DNA of 64,000 bases from Bacillus tuaregi (GTDB lineage Bacteria > Bacillota > Bacilli > Bacillales > Cytobacillaceae): contig NZ_LT629731.1 of NCBI RefSeq assembly GCF_900104575.1, positions 3,149,102 to 3,213,101 of the forward strand, read 5' to 3'. Shown here piece after piece: positions 1-9,522 of this stretch. The notes under the pieces are model-generated. The model was given only the letters and a program-made list of their open reading frames with translations. It was not told where the DNA came from and ran no database searches. The position numbers and the translations under genes are program-made. Positions within the stretch are counted from its first letter, which is position 1; each line of letters starts with the position of its first letter.

Positions 1-1481
1 GAACCAATAGGAATCGCCTTTAAGGTTTCATCCATTGGAACGCCTAGTCCATTACCACGAGGGAACCTTAAGGCAATCGGACCATCATCATATTGCAAGG
101 CGGTATAAACCATGTGCTGACCTTCATTTTCATCCTTTGGCATCATAATAACTAAATTCGGAAGATGACGAAGATAGGCAATATCAAAGATTCCATGATG
201 GGTTTCACCATCTGCTCCAACGAGACCGGCACGATCGATGCCAATAAAAACATTGAGATTTTGGCGACAGATATCATGAACCACTTGATCATAGGCACGC
301 TGTAAGAATGTTGAATAAATCGCTAAAAACGGCTTCATATTTTGCGTCGCAAGTCCAGCCGCTACAGTTGCGGCATGCTGCTCGGCAATCCCGACGTCAA
401 ACATCCGCTCCGGAAACTCCGAAGCAAACCCTTCAAGCTTCGAGCCTACAGGCATTGCAGGTGTAATCGCTACAATTCGTTCATCCTCCCTTGCCAATCT
501 TCTCACCGTTTCACTTATGAGTTTACTCCATGCAGGCGGTGAGCTAACCGGTTTAAGGAAATCGCCTGTATCGATTTTGTAAGGTCCGGTCCCATGCCAA
601 TTACCTGTGCGGTCACTTTCTGCCGGGTCATACCCTTTCCCCTTCTTAGTCAGTACATGCAGTAAAATAGGACCATCCATTTTCTTAGCATAATTAAGAT
701 TTTCCAACAAATCTTCATAATTATGTCCGTCGACAGGACCCAAATAAGTAAAACCTAACTCTTCGAAAAAGACACCAGATACAAGTAAATATTTTAAGCT
801 ATCCTTCACTCGTTCTGCCGTTGAGGCTAGCTTTCCACCTACAGCGGGAATTTTCTTCAGCAGCATTTCCAGCTCATCCTTCGCCCACTGATACTTACCA
901 GCAGTACGAAGACGTCCTAATACACTATGAAGCGCTCCGACATTTGGAGCAATCGACATTTCGTTATCATTTAAGATGACAATCATATTTTTCTTTTCAT
1001 CACCGATGTGATTTAACGCTTCCAAGGCCATTCCGCCAGTAAGCGCCCCGTCGCCTATAATAGGAATAATATACGAATTCTCTTTTCTGAGATCCCTTGC
1101 AATCGCCATACCCATAGCAGCCGATAAGGAGGTTGAGCTGTGACCGGTTTCCCATACATCATGTTCACTTTCACCGATTTTTGGGAATCCACTCAGTCCC
1201 TTATATTGACGCAATGAGTCAAAATCCTTCGCCCTGCCTGTTAATATCTTATGGACATAAGTTTGATGTCCAACATCCCAAATCAATTTGTCCTTAGGAC
1301 TGTTAAAGGCTTTATGGAGGGCGATAGTTAATTCAACCACTCCAAGATTTGGACCGATATGACCTCCTGTAACAGAAAGCTTGCTAATTAAAAATTGGCG
1401 GATTTCTTTACTCAGCTCCTCCAATTCATTAATAGAAAGATTTTTGAGAAACGAGGGGTCTTTAATATCTAAAAGATCCAT
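1..1481 (-). CDS. dxs: 1-deoxy-D-xylulose-5-phosphate synthase, 3' end cut off
   Basis: Dxs condenses pyruvate and glyceraldehyde 3-phosphate with thiamine diphosphate, the first step of the MEP isoprenoid pathway. The visible 493 codons start at ATG (1479-1481) with [16 protein letters not shown] and stay open to the window edge. They include [16 protein letters not shown] (ThDP-binding region) and the transketolase-type [12 protein letters not shown] segment. The C-terminal part lies outside the window. The gene is last of the nusB-xseA-xseB-ispA-dxs run, so both isoprenoid genes are together. The start matches the family N-terminus, but the ribosome binding site (GTGAGTG) is weak, which fits coupling to upstream translation. 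Confidence 0.97.
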   Translation of the reverse strand, partial: MDLLDIKDPSFLKNLSINELEELSKEIRQFLISKLSVTGGHIGPNLGVVELTIALHKAFNSPKDKLIWDVGHQTYVHKILTGRAKDFDSLRQYKGLSGFPKIGESEHDVWETGHSSTSLSAAMGMAIARDLRKENSYIIPIIGDGALTGGMALEALNHIGDEKKNMIVILNDNEMSIAPNVGALHSVLGRLRTAGKYQWAKDELEMLLKKIPAVGGKLASTAERVKDSLKYLLVSGVFFEELGFTYLGPVDGHNYEDLLENLNYAKKMDGPILLHVLTKKGKGYDPAESDRTGNWHGTGPYKIDTGDFLKPVSSPPAWSKLISETVRRLAREDERIVAITPAMPVGSKLEGFASEFPERMFDVGIAEQHAATVAAGLATQNMKPFLAIYSTFLQRAYDQVVHDICRQNLNVFIGIDRAGLVGADGETHHGIFDIAYLRHLPNLVIMMPKDENEGQHMVYTALQYDDGPIALRFPRGNGLGVPMDETLKAIPIG

Positions 1482-1623
1482 ATCTTTGGATCACTCACTT
1501 TCATTTTCAATTTAATTCATATTCTTTCCTTCCTATTGATGTAAAAGAAGGATATTTATTAGCATTTTTCCGAATCATTACGGGTTAACCGCAAAAAAAA
1601 GGTTCTGTTATCTCGATATAACA

Positions 1624-1797
1624 TTAGATTACCTTATCATAACCGATTTTCCAAACCATTTTATAAAAAAGCGAATAGGAAACGGCTCCTATTGAAAAAA
1701 TAACCGCTAGCACATTTAAAGTGTTAACGGTATTCTTCCATAAATGGCTACGTTTTTTATCAAAATAACAGTGATTAATAATTTCTATTCTCGACAA
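1624..1797 (-). CDS. small membrane protein between ispA and dxs (candidate)
   Basis: This 57-codon frame was found by reading the ispA-dxs gap. It overlaps the last codons of ispA and ends at TAA (1624-1626). The product has a basic stretch (FDKKRSHLWKN), one hydrophobic segment (LNVLAVIFSIGAVSYSLFY) and an aromatic/basic tail (KMVWKIGYDKVI), the composition expected of a small single-span membrane protein. No ATG opens it. TTG at 1797 is the best candidate, with only a weak AGAAG-like upstream signal, and ATA/ATT codons a few triplets later are alternatives. I do not recognise a function. Its position inside the operon suggests translational coupling. Conservation in related Bacillaceae would decide whether it is real. 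Confidence 0.42.
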   Translation of the reverse strand: MSRIEIINHCYFDKKRSHLWKNTVNTLNVLAVIFSIGAVSYSLFYKMVWKIGYDKVI

Positions 1798-2662
1798 GGT
1801 CAGTTATTTCTTCTAATATTTGTGTGTCCTCATCTAGTTTTAGAAGAAAGTCTTTCGCTAACTGAATTTGCTTCATGAGTTCTGCTTTAGCGCCATTAAT
1901 TCCCAGAAGTGCTGGATAAGTCGTTTTGTGATTCCCCTCATCGCTTCCAACCGGCTTACCAATCACTGCTTCATCTCCATCAACATCAAGAAGGTCATCA
2001 CGTATTTGAAAAGCCAGTCCTAAATGGTAGGAAAATTGCTTTAGCCAATTCCTTTTTTCTTCATTGACTCCCGCCAGAATGGCTCCCGCCAGAACACTGC
2101 CTGTAAGCATTTTACCGGTTTTATGAACATGAATATATTCGAGCTCTTCTAAACTTAATTCCTTTTCCTCTCCTAGCATATCAGCGACTTGACCTGCTAC
2201 CATTCCTTCAGCACCAGAGCTTTGGGCAATGAGTCGCACCAGCTCAAGCTTCGCTTCCGCCTCTATACCCGGTGTTTCAACAATCAGTTGAAAGCTGTAT
2301 GTTAAAAGCGCATCCCCTGCCAGGATGGCGTTTGCTTCTCCAAACACTTTATGATTGGTCGGTTTTCCCCTTCTTAAATCATCGTTATCCATACTCGGTA
2401 AATCATCATGTATTAATGAATAAGTATGAATCATTTCAATTGCCGCTGCTGAATTCAAGCCAATCTCTGGATTTTTTTGAAAGGCGTGTAGTGTAGCAAA
2501 TAACAAGAGCGGCCTTATTCTTTTTCCTCCTGCCTCTAAAGAGTACTGCATCGCTTCCTTTAAAACCTGAGGAGCTTGTAATCGATTAATGGTTTTCTGT
2601 AGATATTCTTCGAGTAATGTTTTATATTTTGTAGAAAAAGATTCCAACTGTAGGATTGACAA
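1775..2662 (-). CDS. ispA: polyprenyl (farnesyl/geranyl) diphosphate synthase
   Basis: This enzyme condenses isopentenyl diphosphate with allylic diphosphates to give C15 precursors of menaquinone and undecaprenyl lipids. The 295-aa product has both aspartate-rich motifs of trans-prenyltransferases: DDLPSMDNDD (first DDxxxxD type, about residue 91) and DDLLDVDGD (second, about residue 222), plus the GGKRIRP substrate loop. The start is TTG at 2662 behind GAGGAG with good spacing. It follows xseB by three bases in a tightly packed operon. Full family length with no damage. Confidence 0.97.
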   Translation of the reverse strand: MSILQLESFSTKYKTLLEEYLQKTINRLQAPQVLKEAMQYSLEAGGKRIRPLLLFATLHAFQKNPEIGLNSAAAIEMIHTYSLIHDDLPSMDNDDLRRGKPTNHKVFGEANAILAGDALLTYSFQLIVETPGIEAEAKLELVRLIAQSSGAEGMVAGQVADMLGEEKELSLEELEYIHVHKTGKMLTGSVLAGAILAGVNEEKRNWLKQFSYHLGLAFQIRDDLLDVDGDEAVIGKPVGSDEGNHKTTYPALLGINGAKAELMKQIQLAKDFLLKLDEDTQILEEITDLVENRNY

Positions 2663-2665
2663 CGT

Positions 2666-2902
2666 TTACTCCTCCTCTGGAATAGAAAAGTTCTCTTTAT
2701 GTCCATCTGCGGTCAATATTTGTGTAAGCTGTTCTTCAACGTTTTTCAGCTTATCATGACACAGCTTCGACAGCTCCATTCCCTTTTTATAAATCGTGAT
2801 CGCTTCTTCTAACGGGACATCTCCCTCCTCAAGCCTTTCCACGATTGTTTCCAATTGTTCCATTGCCTCTTCAAAGGTAATTGATTTTCCCTCTGGCACC
2901 AT
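2666..2902 (-). CDS. xseB: exodeoxyribonuclease VII small subunit
   Basis: This is the small helical subunit of exonuclease VII, which degrades single-stranded DNA together with XseA. The product is about 78 aa with the family signature [26 protein letters not shown] and [13 protein letters not shown], almost entirely helical and acidic. I chose the ATG at 2902, five bases behind GAGGAG, rather than the GTG two codons upstream that sits on the ribosome binding site. It overlaps the 3' end of xseA by a few bases, as usual for this gene pair. Confidence 0.95.
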   Translation of the reverse strand: MVPEGKSITFEEAMEQLETIVERLEEGDVPLEEAITIYKKGMELSKLCHDKLKNVEEQLTQILTADGHKENFSIPEEE

Positions 2903-2904
2903 AC

Positions 2905-4245
2905 TCACTCCTCTTTGTCAGTCACTTGACACATTAGTGCTCCATCTGACAACTTGATCCGCACTGTATCCTTTATCTGTACATTCCTTGAACTTTTAAG
3001 TAACTGTCCTTCATTATTATAAGTAAGACTATAGCCACGTTCCATAATTTTTAATGGGCTTAAGGCCTCTAAGGTAGATAATCTATTTGAAAAATCCGCC
3101 TCTTTTTTAGCTAGAACCGACATCATCGCCTTTGTTAGCGACTTGAGTGATTTTTCATAATGAACCGTTGCTTCCTGTAGCTTGGCATCGGGATGATTTC
3201 GCGCTAGTCTTTTTTCAATGAGCTCCAACTGCGCTTCTTTCACAGTAAAAAGCTTCTGGGAGTTAGTGAAGAGCTGCTCTGTCCTTTTATCCAGCTCTTC
3301 AAGCTTTTGCTCATACAGCCTGTGCGGATACCTGAAAGCATAGGACCTTTCCATCCGTTCAAGCTTACTACTTTGCAGACTGATTTTTTCCTTAATTGCA
3401 CGGATTAAGCGAGTCTGCCTCGTCAGGACTCTTTCAGCCCATTCATCCACATGCGGAACAGCCAATTCAGCAGCACCTGTTGGGGTTGGAGCCCTAAGAT
3501 CGGCAACAAAATCGGCAATTGTAAAATCTGTCTCATGACCGACCGCTGATATTATGGGAACTTCTGATTCATAGATAGCTCTTGCCACCATCTCCTCATT
3601 AAAGGCCCATAATTCCTCGATGGAGCCTCCACCCCTACCAATAATTAAAACGTCTACCTGATTTTTTGTATCATTTGCCTGCTTAATCGCCGATACAATG
3701 GAAGGTGCGGCCTGTTCGCCTTGAACTAGAGCAGGAAATATTAATACATTTCCAATCGGGTAACGCCTTTTAATCGTCGTTAATATATCCCGAATGGCCG
3801 CACCGGTTGGGGACGTAACAACACCGATTGTATTAGGAAACTGAGGCAGGTTCTTTTTATTGTCTGAAGCAAATAGGCCCTCTTTTGCCAATTTTTCTTT
3901 TAACTGTTCAAATGCTAAATAAAGGTCACCAATGCCATCTGGCTGCATTTCTTTTACATAAATTTGATATTGTCCACTCGACTCAAATACGCTCACGCTG
4001 CCACGTAACAAGACCTTCATTCCGTTTTCAGGCGAGTACTTTAGCTTCTTATTAGCACTCGAGAACATGACAGCCAAAATTCTCGCCCTTTCATCCTTTA
4101 GCGTAAAATACATATGTCCACTGGAATGCTGCTTATAGTTTGATATTTCCCCTTTAACAAACACATCTTGAAGATGGGGGTCTGCATCAAATTTTCTTTT
4201 GATATATTTGGTTAACGCAGTAACCGTTAAAAAACGCTGCTCCAT
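2905..4245 (-). CDS. xseA: exodeoxyribonuclease VII large subunit
   Basis: This is the catalytic large subunit of exonuclease VII. The N-terminal OB-fold begins [20 protein letters not shown] and continues with [22 protein letters not shown]. The conserved nuclease core includes [29 protein letters not shown] and [22 protein letters not shown], followed by a long coiled-coil. I set the start at ATG 4245 (446 aa, near the B. subtilis length). A GTG at 4290 would add 15 residues that the family lacks. In B. subtilis folD precedes this gene, but here only about 126 bp separate it from nusB. Confidence 0.95.
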   Translation of the reverse strand: MEQRFLTVTALTKYIKRKFDADPHLQDVFVKGEISNYKQHSSGHMYFTLKDERARILAVMFSSANKKLKYSPENGMKVLLRGSVSVFESSGQYQIYVKEMQPDGIGDLYLAFEQLKEKLAKEGLFASDNKKNLPQFPNTIGVVTSPTGAAIRDILTTIKRRYPIGNVLIFPALVQGEQAAPSIVSAIKQANDTKNQVDVLIIGRGGGSIEELWAFNEEMVARAIYESEVPIISAVGHETDFTIADFVADLRAPTPTGAAELAVPHVDEWAERVLTRQTRLIRAIKEKISLQSSKLERMERSYAFRYPHRLYEQKLEELDKRTEQLFTNSQKLFTVKEAQLELIEKRLARNHPDAKLQEATVHYEKSLKSLTKAMMSVLAKKEADFSNRLSTLEALSPLKIMERGYSLTYNNEGQLLKSSRNVQIKDTVRIKLSDGALMCQVTDKEE

Positions 4246-4371
4246 CCTTACAAGCTCCCTTATCTGAAATGCGGAAGGCTGGTCCTTCACTTTCTCATCG
4301 TCACCGCTTATGACCTTACCTTAAGCGATTAAGCGCTGCAGCTTAGGACCATTTACAATCACAAAAGGTAT

Positions 4372-4761
4372 TTATAAAGTATTTTTCACCTTTGAAAGAA
4401 CTCCGTTAATAAACTTGCTTGATTGCTCATCGCCGTAAATCTTCGCAATTTCAATTGCCTCATCTAAGACAACATTTGCCGGTACATCCTCCCCGCAGTA
4501 AAGCAATTCATATACAGCCAAACGTAAAATATTGCGGTCAACGTTGGCTAACCGTTCAAGTGTCCATTTCTCTAAATGTTTAGAGATTATTACATTTATT
4601 TCTTCCATATGATTCACGACACCATTGACAAGGTTCATTAAATAAGGATCATTCGGCTCTCCTTCAAGTACATGTTCCATAGCGTCACTTATCGTTGTTT
4701 GACTCATTTCAATTTGAAAGATAGCCTGTAAAGCCTTTTCTCTAGCAGTTCTTCTTTTCAT
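4372..4761 (-). CDS. nusB: transcription antitermination factor NusB
   Basis: NusB pairs with NusE (ribosomal protein S10) at boxA of rRNA leaders and supports antitermination. The 129-aa product has the family start MKRRTAREKALQAIFQIE (arginine-rich RNA-binding helix) and the conserved C-terminal run of helices with NVDRNILRLAVYELLY and VPANVVLDEAIEIAKIYGDEQSSKFINGVL. The start ATG follows AAAGGAG. It is the first gene after the strong terminator at 4979-5025, so it probably opens its own transcript with the xse/isp genes. Confidence 0.97.
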   Translation of the reverse strand: MKRRTAREKALQAIFQIEMSQTTISDAMEHVLEGEPNDPYLMNLVNGVVNHMEEINVIISKHLEKWTLERLANVDRNILRLAVYELLYCGEDVPANVVLDEAIEIAKIYGDEQSSKFINGVLSKVKNTL

Positions 4762-4978
4762 TACGTTCTATAACTCCTTTAGTATGTAATGGGCGAAACC
4801 CAAGATTATCAATATGTGTTTACACTATCATGTCCATTTTCACATAAGACGATAATAGCATATCTCGAGAGTATTCGCACTTCTATGCAGGTTTTATTTT
4901 TGTGTTTTTCAACTGGATATTATATATTCATAACATTTGGTATTCCAATTCGTTTAATACTCTTTTTCTTCATTACGG

Positions 4979-5025
4979 TAACATAAAAATACCAAGGACG
5001 TTATGTCCTTGGTATTTTTATGTTA
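4979..5025 (-). terminator. terminator of accB-accC-yqhY with 21-bp perfect stem
   Basis: Left arm 4979-4999 and right arm 5005-5025 are exact reverse complements (21 bp) around a 5-base loop, with a T-rich lower stem on either strand. The stem includes the TAA stop codon of yqhY (5023-5025). It separates the acc genes from nusB. Confidence 0.9.
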
Positions 5026-5430
5026 CATTTCATCTTCGATTTCTATTTCTTGGTTACTATTTTCAAACTGGATTCCTACCACATGAACATTTATCTCGAC
5101 TGTTTCCAAGGCGGTCATATCTAAAAGAGCTTGACGAATATTATCTTGAATGCCTTGTGCTACATTTGGAATAGAAACACCAAATTTCATTACACAATAA
5201 ACATCGACTTTGATACCTTCCTCAAGCAATTCAACCTTAACACCTTTTCCATGATTCTTTTTTCCTAGACGTTCAACGACTCCAGAAGCAAAATTTCCTC
5301 TCATTTGTGCTACACCTTCAACTTCAGATGCAGCTATCCCAGCGATTACCTCAATAACCTCAGGGGCTATTTCCACTTTTCCAAGATTATTGCTACCCGG
5401 ACTCATTTCTAGAATGTTGTTTACGCTCAT
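5023..5430 (-). CDS. yqhY: Asp23/Gls24 family envelope stress protein YqhY
   Basis: This 135-aa member of the Asp23 (DUF322) family is co-encoded with acetyl-CoA carboxylase subunits. In B. subtilis loss of YqhY disturbs malonyl-CoA control, so a role in regulating ACC is likely (family knowledge). Visible signature: GKVEIAPEVIEVIAGIAASEVEGVAQMRG, then KGVKVELLEEGIKVDVYCVMKFGVSIPNVA and a strongly acidic C-terminus. The start ATG follows GGAGG. It lies 17 bp after accC in the same operon, and its stop codon is inside the terminator stem. Confidence 0.95.
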   Translation of the reverse strand: MSVNNILEMSPGSNNLGKVEIAPEVIEVIAGIAASEVEGVAQMRGNFASGVVERLGKKNHGKGVKVELLEEGIKVDVYCVMKFGVSIPNVAQGIQDNIRQALLDMTALETVEINVHVVGIQFENSNQEIEIEDEM

Positions 5431-5447
5431 AATGGTACCTCCTATTA

Positions 5448-6806
5448 TTACATTGATTTCATCACATCATGTAACTCCAAGAACTTTGTATTGAATTCAC
5501 CGTTTACGAATTTTTCATGGTTTAGCAATTTAAGGTGGAATGGAATCGTTGTGTGAACACCCTCAATCACAAATTCACTCAAAGCTCTTTTCATTCTGGC
5601 AATAGCTTCATCACGAGTTTTTCCATATGTGATAACCTTTGCAATCATTGAATCATAATACGGAGGAATCGCATACCCTGGGTAGGCTGCTGAATCAACA
5701 CGTACTCCTAAACCGCCAGGTGGTAGATACATATTAATTTTCCCTGGAGAAGGCATGAAGTTTTTAGCAGGATTTTCTGCGTTAATACGGCATTCAATAG
5801 ACCATCCATTAAATTCAACATCCTCTTGACTCAAACTTAATCTCTCACCAGAAGCAACGAGAATTTGCTCCTTAATTAAGTCTGTTCCAGTTACCATTTC
5901 TGTAACAGGATGCTCTACCTGGATTCGTGTATTCATCTCCATAAAATAAAACTTACGATTGCGGTAGTCATATATAAATTCTACCGTGCCTGCACCAGTA
6001 TAATCAACTGCCTTTGCAGCCTTTTTCGCTGCCGTTCCCATTTCTTCACGAATTTCACCATCTAATGCCGGTGATGGTGTTTCTTCAAGAAGCTTTTGCA
6101 GCCTTCTTTGGATGGAGCAGTCTCTCTCTCCTAAATGAATCACATTTCCATAATTATCGGCCAATACCTGTATTTCAACATGACGGAAATCTTCGATATA
6201 TTTTTCAAGATAAACCCCTGGATTACCAAATGCAGTCATGGCTTCCTGTTGTGTAATGTTGATTCCCTTAACGAGTTCATTTTCATCACGAGCAACACGA
6301 ATTCCTTTTCCGCCTCCGCCAGCGGTTGCTTTAATAATCACAGGATACTCGATTTTATTAGCAAGTTCAATTGCTTCGTCTACTGTATTAATAATTCCTT
6401 GAGAACCAGGAACAATAGGTACTCCAGCTTCTCTCATTGTCTCACGAGCAACATCCTTTGTACCCATTTTAGAGATGGCCTCTGGAGTTGGGCCGACAAA
6501 GATGATATTGCAATCACGGCATAACTCGGCAAAATCAGCATTTTCCGCTAAAAACCCATAGCCTGGATGAATCGCATCACAGCCCGTTTTATTTGCAATA
6601 CTGATAATGTTTGTAACATTTAAATAACTATCCTTTGAAGCAGTTGGTCCAATACAGTAGGCTTCATCTGCAAGCTGAACATGGAGTGCATCTTTGTCAG
6701 CTTCTGAATATACAGCTACTGATTCAATTCCAAGTTCGCGACAAGCACGAATAATTCTTACCGCAATTTCTCCCCTGTTTGCGATCAATAATTTCTTTAT
6801 CATCAT
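5448..6806 (-). CDS. accC: acetyl-CoA carboxylase, biotin carboxylase subunit
   Basis: AccC carboxylates the biotin on AccB using ATP and bicarbonate, the first half of malonyl-CoA synthesis. The N-terminus [20 protein letters not shown] is typical. The ATP-grasp loop [10 protein letters not shown] lies near residue 163, and the active-site segment [19 protein letters not shown] and the metal/arginine region [16 protein letters not shown] are intact. Of the two adjacent ATGs at 6806 and 6803, the first is nine bases after AAGGAG. A TTG three codons upstream overlaps the Shine-Dalgarno and is unlikely. It lies 13 bp downstream of accB. Confidence 0.97.
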   Translation of the reverse strand: MMIKKLLIANRGEIAVRIIRACRELGIESVAVYSEADKDALHVQLADEAYCIGPTASKDSYLNVTNIISIANKTGCDAIHPGYGFLAENADFAELCRDCNIIFVGPTPEAISKMGTKDVARETMREAGVPIVPGSQGIINTVDEAIELANKIEYPVIIKATAGGGGKGIRVARDENELVKGINITQQEAMTAFGNPGVYLEKYIEDFRHVEIQVLADNYGNVIHLGERDCSIQRRLQKLLEETPSPALDGEIREEMGTAAKKAAKAVDYTGAGTVEFIYDYRNRKFYFMEMNTRIQVEHPVTEMVTGTDLIKEQILVASGERLSLSQEDVEFNGWSIECRINAENPAKNFMPSPGKINMYLPPGGLGVRVDSAAYPGYAIPPYYDSMIAKVITYGKTRDEAIARMKRALSEFVIEGVHTTIPFHLKLLNHEKFVNGEFNTKFLELHDVMKSM

Positions 6807-6819
6807 TTTGTGCAACTCC

Positions 6820-7332
6820 TTATTCAGGCTTAACTAGGAACAACGGTTGTCCAAACTCTACCAACTGTCCGTCTTTTACTAATACTTCAACAATTTCACC
6901 GTCTACCTCTGCTTCAATCTCATTAAATAGCTTCATTGCTTCTACAATACATACAATAGAGTCTTTAGAAACCTTTGCTCCTACCTTAACATATGGATCT
7001 GAATCAGGTGTTGGTGATTGATAGAAAGTACCCACCATTGGTGACGTGATACTATGTAAATCAGATGTATCTTTGATTTCTGTTTTTTCTGGCTTTGCCT
7101 CAGTCTGTACTGCTACAGCTTTTTCCACTGGTGCTTCTTGTACCACTGGTTTTTGTACAACTTCTGTTACCGTTTTTTCCACTGGTTGTTCAACTGTCTT
7201 GACAACATTAACAGATCCGCCTACGTTCTTCTTCATTTTAATTTTTGAGCCATCATGCTCAAAAGTAAACTCCTCGATTTTCGAGTGATCAATTAGTTTG
7301 ATTAATTCCCTGATTTCCTGCACCTTTAACAT
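6820..7332 (-). CDS. accB: acetyl-CoA carboxylase, biotin carboxyl carrier protein
   Basis: AccB is the biotin-carrying subunit of acetyl-CoA carboxylase. The 170-aa product starts [15 protein letters not shown]. It then has a Val/Pro/Glu-rich linker of repeated VEKTV/VQKPV-like segments (about residues 45-90) and a biotinyl domain with [17 protein letters not shown] and the biotinylation site EAMKLFNE (lysine about 135). I took the ATG at 7332 behind GGGGG. The longer frame from 7365 adds residues foreign to the family. It is the first gene of accB-accC-yqhY. Confidence 0.96.
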   Translation of the reverse strand: MLKVQEIRELIKLIDHSKIEEFTFEHDGSKIKMKKNVGGSVNVVKTVEQPVEKTVTEVVQKPVVQEAPVEKAVAVQTEAKPEKTEIKDTSDLHSITSPMVGTFYQSPTPDSDPYVKVGAKVSKDSIVCIVEAMKLFNEIEAEVDGEIVEVLVKDGQLVEFGQPLFLVKPE

Positions 7333-7403
7333 GTTAAAATGCCCCCTGTTTAAATTATCGCCCATCTCAGGCAGACCAAAATTTTGTAAAACGGTCTTAT
7401 GTA

Positions 7404-7484
7404 ATCAGATACTAATATCATACGATAAGACCTGATAAAAAAACAACAATTAATGGTCTAGTCTTTAATTTCGACATTAATTGT
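7404..7484 (-). promoter_or_regulatory. accB upstream region: promoter, FapR-like half site and inverted repeat
   Basis: On the minus strand a TTGTTT / 18 bp / TATGAT pair precedes accB. It is followed at once by TTAGTATCTGAT (plus 7404-7415), which resembles one arm and the centre of the FapR operator of fatty-acid genes, but the second arm is poor. Just upstream, ACAATTAATG (7446-7455) and CATTAATTGT (7475-7484) form a perfect 10-bp inverted repeat. The promoter is plausible. The regulator assignment is tentative. Confidence 0.35.
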
Positions 7485-7544
7485 CATTTTCCTTTATAAT
7501 ATTCAAAAAAAAGAGAAATTTCTACACTTTATCTGTTACATAAC

Positions 7545-7580
7545 AAAAAAGAGAGAAGTTTCTATACTTCTCCCTTTTTT
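7545..7580 (-). terminator. terminator of the spoIIIA operon
   Basis: GAGAGAAGT (7551-7559) pairs with ACTTCTCCC (7566-7574), with T-runs on both strands outside the stem. It lies about 80 bp after spoIIIAH and before the accB promoter. Confidence 0.75.
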
Positions 7581-7658
7581 TATAGGCTTTATTAAAATGG
7601 TTATTAATTTCCATTTAAGAACAATATAATCCTGAAGCCATATTTCTAAAGTAGCCTT

Positions 7659-8222
7659 TTATTTAGCCATTTGAAATTCTACAACAGCGTGAAGAGGACC
7701 TAGTTCACTTCTAACTGTTTGAATAATTTTATTTGCCTCTGAAGCAGATTGTTTTTCTGCCTTTACGGTAATATTCACTTGGTCACCATCAGCACGTACT
7801 AATACATCCTCATAATTCATAGATTTAATTAATGTTTCCAACAATAGCTCCTTTTGAGCTATTTCATTTAATTCATCCATTTGTTCTTTTGCTTCACTGC
7901 GATCCTCCACAGGAAGATCAGTGGAAGCGATTCTTTTCGTTAAATCTTCCTTCATTTGACTCCGCTCATCCTGCAGCTGCATACGGAGTGTTTCAAATGC
8001 TTCATCACCAGCAGCGTTTGTGATGATTTCTGCATCCTCCTGTGCACCACTGGAAACAGCATCATCTGCATTTTTCTCCGGATTCTCCTCTGCATCCTTC
8101 TTCTCCTCAATGGCTGCTAATTCATTCTGCTGCTGTTCTGGCGACGTAAGATAATAAACGGATAAAACGACAACTAAACTCAGCATTGTTAATAACCAGA
8201 CTGTTTGCTTTTTTAATAACAT
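7659..8222 (-). CDS. spoIIIAH: stage III sporulation protein AH
   Basis: SpoIIIAH sits in the mother-cell membrane around the forespore and binds forespore SpoIIQ across the intermembrane space, forming part of the feeding-tube channel. The 187-aa product has one N-terminal membrane anchor (VWLLTMLSLVVVLSVYYL), an acidic Glu/Ala linker, and a C-terminal YscJ/FliF-like domain ending VNITVKAEKQSASEANKIIQTVRSELG. The start ATG follows GGGGG. It is the last gene of the eight-gene spoIIIA operon, abutting spoIIIAG. Confidence 0.96.
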   Translation of the reverse strand: MLLKKQTVWLLTMLSLVVVLSVYYLTSPEQQQNELAAIEEKKDAEENPEKNADDAVSSGAQEDAEIITNAAGDEAFETLRMQLQDERSQMKEDLTKRIASTDLPVEDRSEAKEQMDELNEIAQKELLLETLIKSMNYEDVLVRADGDQVNITVKAEKQSASEANKIIQTVRSELGPLHAVVEFQMAK

Positions 8223-8888
8223 TTACGAATCCCCCTTCGTTTTTTTCGGTAAAACAGAAACACGATGCTCCGGAACATCCAGTGCCCTAGTGACGGCCTC
8301 TTTAATCCACTTTTTCACTTGAATATTCTCAGCACCCTTTGCCACAACCAAGACACCACGAATTTCCGGTTTTTTCGTTTCTAGTACAATCGGAACTTCT
8401 TTATCTCCGTCCTGGATGATGACAAGCTGTTCATCTGAAGAAGTATCCTCGACTTTTCTTTTCCCTCCCTCACGGTCAGTCTCATCTGTGACCTGTGACT
8501 GAGTTTTAATATTTTTTTCTAGTACTTTTTTCTCGGTTGAGTCGACGTTTACGACAACTGTTACATCACTAACACCTACAATCGTATCAAGAGCCTCTTT
8601 TATTTGATTTTCATAGGCCTGTTCATATTCTTCTATCACATTATTACCGGATGCTTTCCCTTGGCCGAAGGTTTCCACATCCTCCTGCTGGTTTTCGTCC
8701 TTATTAAAAGCCGGTAGTGCATTTTGGGCCGTTTCATCATTTATGAATAGATTTCCAGCTAGCATAAACCCTGCCCCGAATAAAACAACTAGAACTAAAT
8801 AAGGATATTTTCCTTTTTTATTATCGCCCTGCTCATCTTTTGAAAATTGCTTTTTCAACCATGAGAACGGTCCTTTATGCTGTTTCAT
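8223..8888 (-). CDS. spoIIIAG: stage III sporulation protein AG
   Basis: SpoIIIAG forms the large ring of the SpoIIIA-SpoIIQ complex. The 221-aa product has a basic N-terminus, one membrane span (YPYLVLVVLFGAGFMLAGNLF), then a ring-building domain with ALDTIVGVSDVTVVVNVDSTE and the late segment KPEIRGVLVVAKGAENIQVKKWI. The central, less conserved insert about residues 130-170 matches the beta-rich insert known in the family. Its start overlaps the end of spoIIIAF by four bases and its stop abuts spoIIIAH. Confidence 0.95.
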   Translation of the reverse strand: MKQHKGPFSWLKKQFSKDEQGDNKKGKYPYLVLVVLFGAGFMLAGNLFINDETAQNALPAFNKDENQQEDVETFGQGKASGNNVIEEYEQAYENQIKEALDTIVGVSDVTVVVNVDSTEKKVLEKNIKTQSQVTDETDREGGKRKVEDTSSDEQLVIIQDGDKEVPIVLETKKPEIRGVLVVAKGAENIQVKKWIKEAVTRALDVPEHRVSVLPKKTKGDS

Positions 8889-9511
8889 TCTGCTGACTTG
8901 CCCCCCCTTTCTATTTGAAGATCAATTAATTGGTCATCAATACTCCATTTATCGGAAAGGAGCTGGATTATATTTGCGTTATTTTCTGTTTTTTCCTCCG
9001 TCACAAGCGGTTCTGCTGTATTAATTTCGACTGGATTGATTGCAACAATAGCATCTGTTTCATCACTTGGTTCCTGTAGCTGTATGACTACCTTCTGCAA
9101 ATTCTCAGGGAAAGGGCGTTGATTATCTTTATCTACTAATAAATTCAGATCTGTAATCACTAAACCGTATTGGTCCATCAACTCCTCCTCTGCGTCCTTT
9201 TTCAGCTGGACAGCCATTTGTTTTAAAATATATGCATCTTGTGAGGCTTGTATTTCAGTTTTCTGTGAATCTATTAAATTTTTTATATTATGTTCCTCAT
9301 GGTTTCCGAAATCTGGAATTGAAGCCATTGTTGCTTCGAAATCTTGAGAAATCAGCTTAAAAATAGGCGATAATATAATCGCAATTAACAACAAGCCAAT
9401 AACCATTTTTGTATATTTTTGAAACTTTGAATTCGGGAGCAGCATGTCAATCATCATCGCAAATAGTACAAATAGGATAATATTCGTTACCCATTCCTTA
9501 ATAAATTCCAT
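8885..9511 (-). CDS. spoIIIAF: stage III sporulation protein AF
   Basis: SpoIIIAF is a mother-cell membrane component of the SpoIIIA channel. The 208-aa product has two N-terminal membrane segments (WVTNIILFVLFAMMIDMLLP and MVIGLLLIAIILSPIFKLI), followed by a soluble domain with a helical stretch and a predicted ring-building-like fold. The N-terminal sequence MEFIKEWVTNIILFVLFAMM is characteristic. The gene lies 11 bp after spoIIIAE and overlaps spoIIIAG. Confidence 0.94.
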   Translation of the reverse strand: MEFIKEWVTNIILFVLFAMMIDMLLPNSKFQKYTKMVIGLLLIAIILSPIFKLISQDFEATMASIPDFGNHEEHNIKNLIDSQKTEIQASQDAYILKQMAVQLKKDAEEELMDQYGLVITDLNLLVDKDNQRPFPENLQKVVIQLQEPSDETDAIVAINPVEINTAEPLVTEEKTENNANIIQLLSDKWSIDDQLIDLQIERGGKSAE

Positions 9512-9522
9512 GCAGCACCTCC

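Noticed and set aside
4291-4371. folD relic upstream of xseA (reading G-K-V-I-S-G-D-D)
   Set aside because: A vague resemblance to the FolD segment with GKLxGDV, but it is interrupted by a stop directly upstream and is too short to trust.
6014-6524. Antisense open frames inside accC
   Set aside because: No ribosome binding site, low-complexity translations, and they lie wholly within a conserved gene on the other strand. The same holds for other shadow frames across the window.
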